Assembly (NCBI GenBank): GCA_036375215.1
Contig: DASUSH010000012.1
Span: forward strand, 1-33,413
Length of the DNA: 33,413 bases
DNA from: DASUSH01 sp036375215
Lineage (GTDB): Bacteria > Actinomycetota > Thermoleophilia > Solirubrobacterales > 70-9
Reading direction: 5' to 3'
Under the pieces are notes generated by a model, which saw nothing but the letters and a program-made list of their open reading frames with translations, searched no databases and had not been told where the DNA came from. The translations under genes and the position numbers were made by a program. How positions within the stretch are numbered: the first letter of the stretch is position 1; each line of letters begins with the position of its first letter. Of the stretch, positions 31,054 to 33,413 are shown piece after piece.

Positions 31054-31575
31054 CTACTCGCCGAACTCGAAGGTCTGCTCGTAGCTGCCGTCCGGCTGGC
31101 GGACGGTCGTCAGCGAGCCGTCGGCCCCGGCGTAGTCACCGGTCCCCCCGAGGATCGGGCGAACGTACTCCTCGCCTTCGACCAGGCCGTCGCCCTCGGC
31201 CGGGTATTCGGCGGTCCCGCCGACGAGGATCTGATCGCCGTCATCCAGCTCGTAGGTGATCGTCGCCTGGACGATCTGGGACTCGTCGTCGAGGGAGAGC
31301 GAGGTCTGGGTCCCGTATGCGTGACCGACGACCTCCTCGCTGTCGCGATCGAGCATCGGCCCCTCGAATACGAAGATGTCCCCGACGGACCTACCCCGGT
31401 CCCCGAGATCGACGACCTCGAAGACCTCCTCGTCGGGATCGGAGACGAGGTTGAGCGTCTCCAGATCATCCTCGTCATCGCCGCAGCCGGCCGCCAGCAG
31501 CAGAGCGGCCGCGAGCGACGCAAGGAGCGCCAGCGCGCGCGCTGCGCGAATCTCGGTCCTTCTCGCCGCGTTCAC
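31054..31575 (-). CDS. lipoprotein with dirigent/allene-oxide-cyclase-like barrel
   Basis: A 173-aa lipoprotein. After an Arg-rich start and a hydrophobic core, the lipobox LAAGC (about 27-31) marks the lipidated Cys, followed by an acidic Asp/Glu stretch. The body has the strand pattern of dirigent/allene-oxide-cyclase-like barrels: GDIFVFEGPML, GTQTSLSLDD, IVQATITYEL, ILGGTGDYAGADGSLT. Bacterial members are secreted proteins of unknown role. GTG 31575 is preferred because TACTGT lies seven bases upstream (31588-31583, minus) and the signal peptide is then normal. The gene is bracketed by two direct copies of the hairpin repeat (30925-31005 and 31671-31750). Confidence 0.83.
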   Translation of the reverse strand: MNAARRTEIRAARALALLASLAAALLLAAGCGDDEDDLETLNLVSDPDEEVFEVVDLGDRGRSVGDIFVFEGPMLDRDSEEVVGHAYGTQTSLSLDDESQIVQATITYELDDGDQILVGGTAEYPAEGDGLVEGEEYVRPILGGTGDYAGADGSLTTVRQPDGSYEQTFEFGE

Positions 31576-31886
31576 GGCGGCAACAGTACCGGTCGGTCCG
31601 CCCGACGCGATTGGTGGCCGGACCCATTGGACGCGGCGACCCCGCTCATCCTGGGGCGCGATCAGCCGGCGGGGATGCGCGCCTGATCCGCGGACGTTGG
31701 CCGCAAAACGTTGCCCACGGCATCGCAAGTCGGCCAACGTCACCGTCATCGGCCGAGGAGGAGGTGGCGGCCCGAGCAGACGACCCCGTCGCCTCAAAGC
31801 TTCCCTGTCCCCGGCGACGGCGAGCCACCCTTGCCAGCGCCGCCGCCTTGCGAGAGGATGCCTCCCGACGGCGTCCGGAGGCTGGG
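31576..31886. promoter_or_regulatory. divergent intergenic region with the second repeat copy
   Basis: It contains the minus-strand TACTGT box of the lipoprotein gene (31588-31583), repeat copy 2 (31671-31750), then about 135 bases of apparently non-coding sequence leading to the MMPL gene. GGAGG at 31877-31881 is the MMPL ribosome-binding site, five bases before its ATG. A TTGCCA at about 31839 could be a -35 box, but its partner is weak. Confidence 0.5.
31671..31750. repeat. structured interspersed repeat, copy 2
   Basis: Same orientation and architecture as copy 1. GGGGATGCGCGCCTG is at 31671-31685 and the outer 11-bp stem is 31693-31703 with 31731-31741, identical to copy 1. Two 5-base internal loops and the inner stem CGTTGCC/GGCATCG (31709-31715 with 31719-31725) follow; the inner stem has one T-T mismatch. 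Few bases differ between the copies. Confidence 0.88.
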
Positions 31887-33413
31887 ATGGAGCGCACCAG
31901 GAACCTGGCGGGGCGGGCAGGAGGTTGGAGTGCCCGCCATCGCGCTGCCGCGATCATCGGCTGGCTCGCCCTCGTCGTTCTCGCCGTGCTGGTCGGGGGC
32001 GCCATCGGGACGAAGCCGATCGAGGACGAGGACATGCAGGTCGGTGAGGCGCGCGACGCGGACCAAGTCGTCGCCGATGCCTTCGCCGAGAACGCCGAGG
32101 AGACGGTGCTGGTCCAGAGCAAGTCCGGCGCAACGGCCGAGGACCCGGCGTTCGAGGCGGCGGTGGACGACGTGGTCCGCCGGCTCGAGTCGACCGAGAA
32201 CGCGATCGATGTCGAGAGCCCCTACTTCGCCGGCAGCGAGGGCGCGATCTCGCTCGACAAGCGCTCCGCGCTGATCACCTTCGAGATCCCGGATCCCGGT
32301 GACGACGCCGGGGTGACCACGGAGGACCTCGTCACAGCGCCACTCGAGGCGGTCGCCGCGGCGGGCGAGGCCCATCCGGAGTTCCGGATCGCCGAGTTCG
32401 GCGAGGCGAGCGCCGACCGGGAGCTGAACGAGTCGTTCGAGGAGGACTTCCGCCGCGCGGAGGTGACCTCACTTCCGATCACGCTGCTCATCCTCCTGAT
32501 CGCCTTCGGCGCGGTGGTGGCCGCCCTCGTTCCGTTGTTGCTCGCCGCCACCGCGGTCGCGGCGGCAATCGGCCTGCTCGGTCCCCTGAGCCAGATCTGG
32601 CCGCTGGATCAGGCGGTCACCTCGGTCGTCCTCCTGGTCGGGCTCGCGGTTGGCGTGGACTACTCGATGTTCTACCTACGACGAATGCGCGAGGAGCGGG
32701 CGCGCGGGAGGGACACCGAGGCGGCGCTCGAGACGGCGGCTGCGACCTCGGGACGGGCGGTCCTCTTCTCGGGGATGACCGTGGCGATCGCGATGGGAGG
32801 GATGTTCGTCGCGGGCGCCGCGACCTTCACCTCGTTCGCCGCCGGGACGATCGCCTGCGTCGCGATCGCCGTCGGAGGTTCACTGACCGTCCTCCCCGCC
32901 GTGCTCTCGAAGCTCGGGGACCGCGTCAACCGCGGACGGATCCCGCTCATCGTGCGTCCGGAGAGCCGCGTCGGCGGTGAGTCGCGGGTCTGGTCGGCGA
33001 TCCTCGACCGCGTCCTCGCTCGGCCCGTGATCGCGGCGATCGCCTCGACGGCGGTGCTGCTCGCGCTCGCGCTGCCCGTCCTCAACCTGAAGCTGGCGGT
33101 TCCCGGTTTCGAGACGCTCCCGCAGGACCTCCCGGTGATCCAGACCTACGACCGGATCCAAGCCGCGTTCCCGGGCAACCAGATCCCGGCGCAGGTGGTG
33201 ATCGAGCGGGGCGACGCGTCCGACGTCGAGCTGACGATCGGCGTCCACAACCTGCGCCAGCGCGTCGAGCGGAGCGAATCGGTCGAGCCCCCGGTCACCG
33301 TCCAATTCAGCGCCGACCACGGCGTCGCGATCGTCAGTGTCCCGATTGTCGGCAACGGGACCGACGAGGACTCCTACGCGGCCTTGGCCGAGCTCCGTGA
33401 CGAGATCATCCCG
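31887..33413 (+). CDS. MMPL/RND-family transporter, 3' end cut by the window
   Basis: The frame is open for 509 codons to the window edge. ATG 31887 has GGAGG five bases upstream. After a first TM helix (about residues 22-42) comes a periplasmic porter domain (about 43-190), then a TM bundle with the RND proton-relay motif GLAVGVDYSMFYLRR (D258, Y259) and further helices (SGMTVAIAMGGMFVAG, TIACVAIAVGGSLTVLPAVL). A second porter domain starts near residue 400. This is the MmpL/YdfJ layout: an inner-membrane, proton-driven exporter of lipids or hydrophobic compounds. The substrate is unknown, and the C-terminal half is missing only because of the window edge. Confidence 0.93.
   Translation, partial: MERTRNLAGRAGGWSARHRAAAIIGWLALVVLAVLVGGAIGTKPIEDEDMQVGEARDADQVVADAFAENAEETVLVQSKSGATAEDPAFEAAVDDVVRRLESTENAIDVESPYFAGSEGAISLDKRSALITFEIPDPGDDAGVTTEDLVTAPLEAVAAAGEAHPEFRIAEFGEASADRELNESFEEDFRRAEVTSLPITLLILLIAFGAVVAALVPLLLAATAVAAAIGLLGPLSQIWPLDQAVTSVVLLVGLAVGVDYSMFYLRRMREERARGRDTEAALETAAATSGRAVLFSGMTVAIAMGGMFVAGAATFTSFAAGTIACVAIAVGGSLTVLPAVLSKLGDRVNRGRIPLIVRPESRVGGESRVWSAILDRVLARPVIAAIASTAVLLALALPVLNLKLAVPGFETLPQDLPVIQTYDRIQAAFPGNQIPAQVVIERGDASDVELTIGVHNLRQRVERSESVEPPVTVQFSADHGVAIVSVPIVGNGTDEDSYAALAELRDEIIP

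Noticed and set aside
30735..31797. Minus-strand frames starting inside each structured repeat with a shared peptide
   Set aside because: The frames extend into known genes or intergenic DNA and have no ribosome-binding site. The similarity is explained by the repeated hairpin DNA, and codon use (TTG, CGT) differs from local genes.
1..33413. CRISPR array, IS element, prophage or integron
   Set aside because: No regularly spaced repeats, no transposase, integrase or phage genes. The only dispersed repeat is the pair at 30925-31005 and 31671-31750.

Overview
The window is a gene-dense, very GC-rich chromosomal segment. GTG starts are frequent, codon third positions are almost always G or C, and many start codons sit 6-9 bases after a TANNNT box, which suggests leaderless transcription. 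This fits a high-GC actinobacterium, and the gene style resembles the Thermoleophilia (Solirubrobacterales/Gaiellales). That placement is inference from style, not from a marker gene. I see no IS element, prophage or CRISPR array. Both ends are cut inside genes: an alpha/beta hydrolase at the left edge and an MMPL transporter at the right edge.

Layout. 1-2300: hydrolase, small membrane protein and a convergent family III CoA-transferase. 2285-3694: a secreted two-part copper protein, with a PHM/DBH-like monooxygenase ligand pattern followed by a cupredoxin. 3712-6326 (minus): YhaM-like OB-HD nuclease, alpha/beta hydrolase, 68-aa protein and GNAT acetyltransferase, closely packed. 6444-10226 (minus): oligoendopeptidase F, tRNA-Phe(GAA), a small unknown protein and a secreted subtilase with a clear intrinsic terminator. 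10373-14044 (minus): divergent dihydropteroate synthase, MrfA-type helicase and LOG/SLOG protein, joined by overlapping start and stop codons. 14066-15917: HAD phosphatase, DtxR/MntR-type regulator and a small convergent gene. 16040-20188 (minus): sucC-sucD-universal stress protein, then a class I/II aminotransferase. 20266-24730 (plus): HAD hydrolase, sulfotransferase, membrane adenylate cyclase, RpiB-like isomerase and RibD-like reductase. 24735-27572 (minus): membrane protein, nucleotide-sugar dehydrogenase and SRAP (HMCES/YedK) protein. 27626-31575: secreted unknown, MscL with a zinc ribbon, peroxiredoxin, secreted lipase, YjbR protein, and a dirigent-like lipoprotein bracketed by two copies of a structured repeat. 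31887-end: MMPL transporter.

Most content is housekeeping: TCA cycle, folate-like and riboflavin-like chemistry, nucleic-acid repair, peptidases and redox defence. The most unusual items are the copper monooxygenase-like/cupredoxin fusion, the paired hairpin repeats around the lipoprotein gene, the diverged DHPS in an operon with a repair helicase, and the mirror-image overlapping promoters between folP and the HAD gene.
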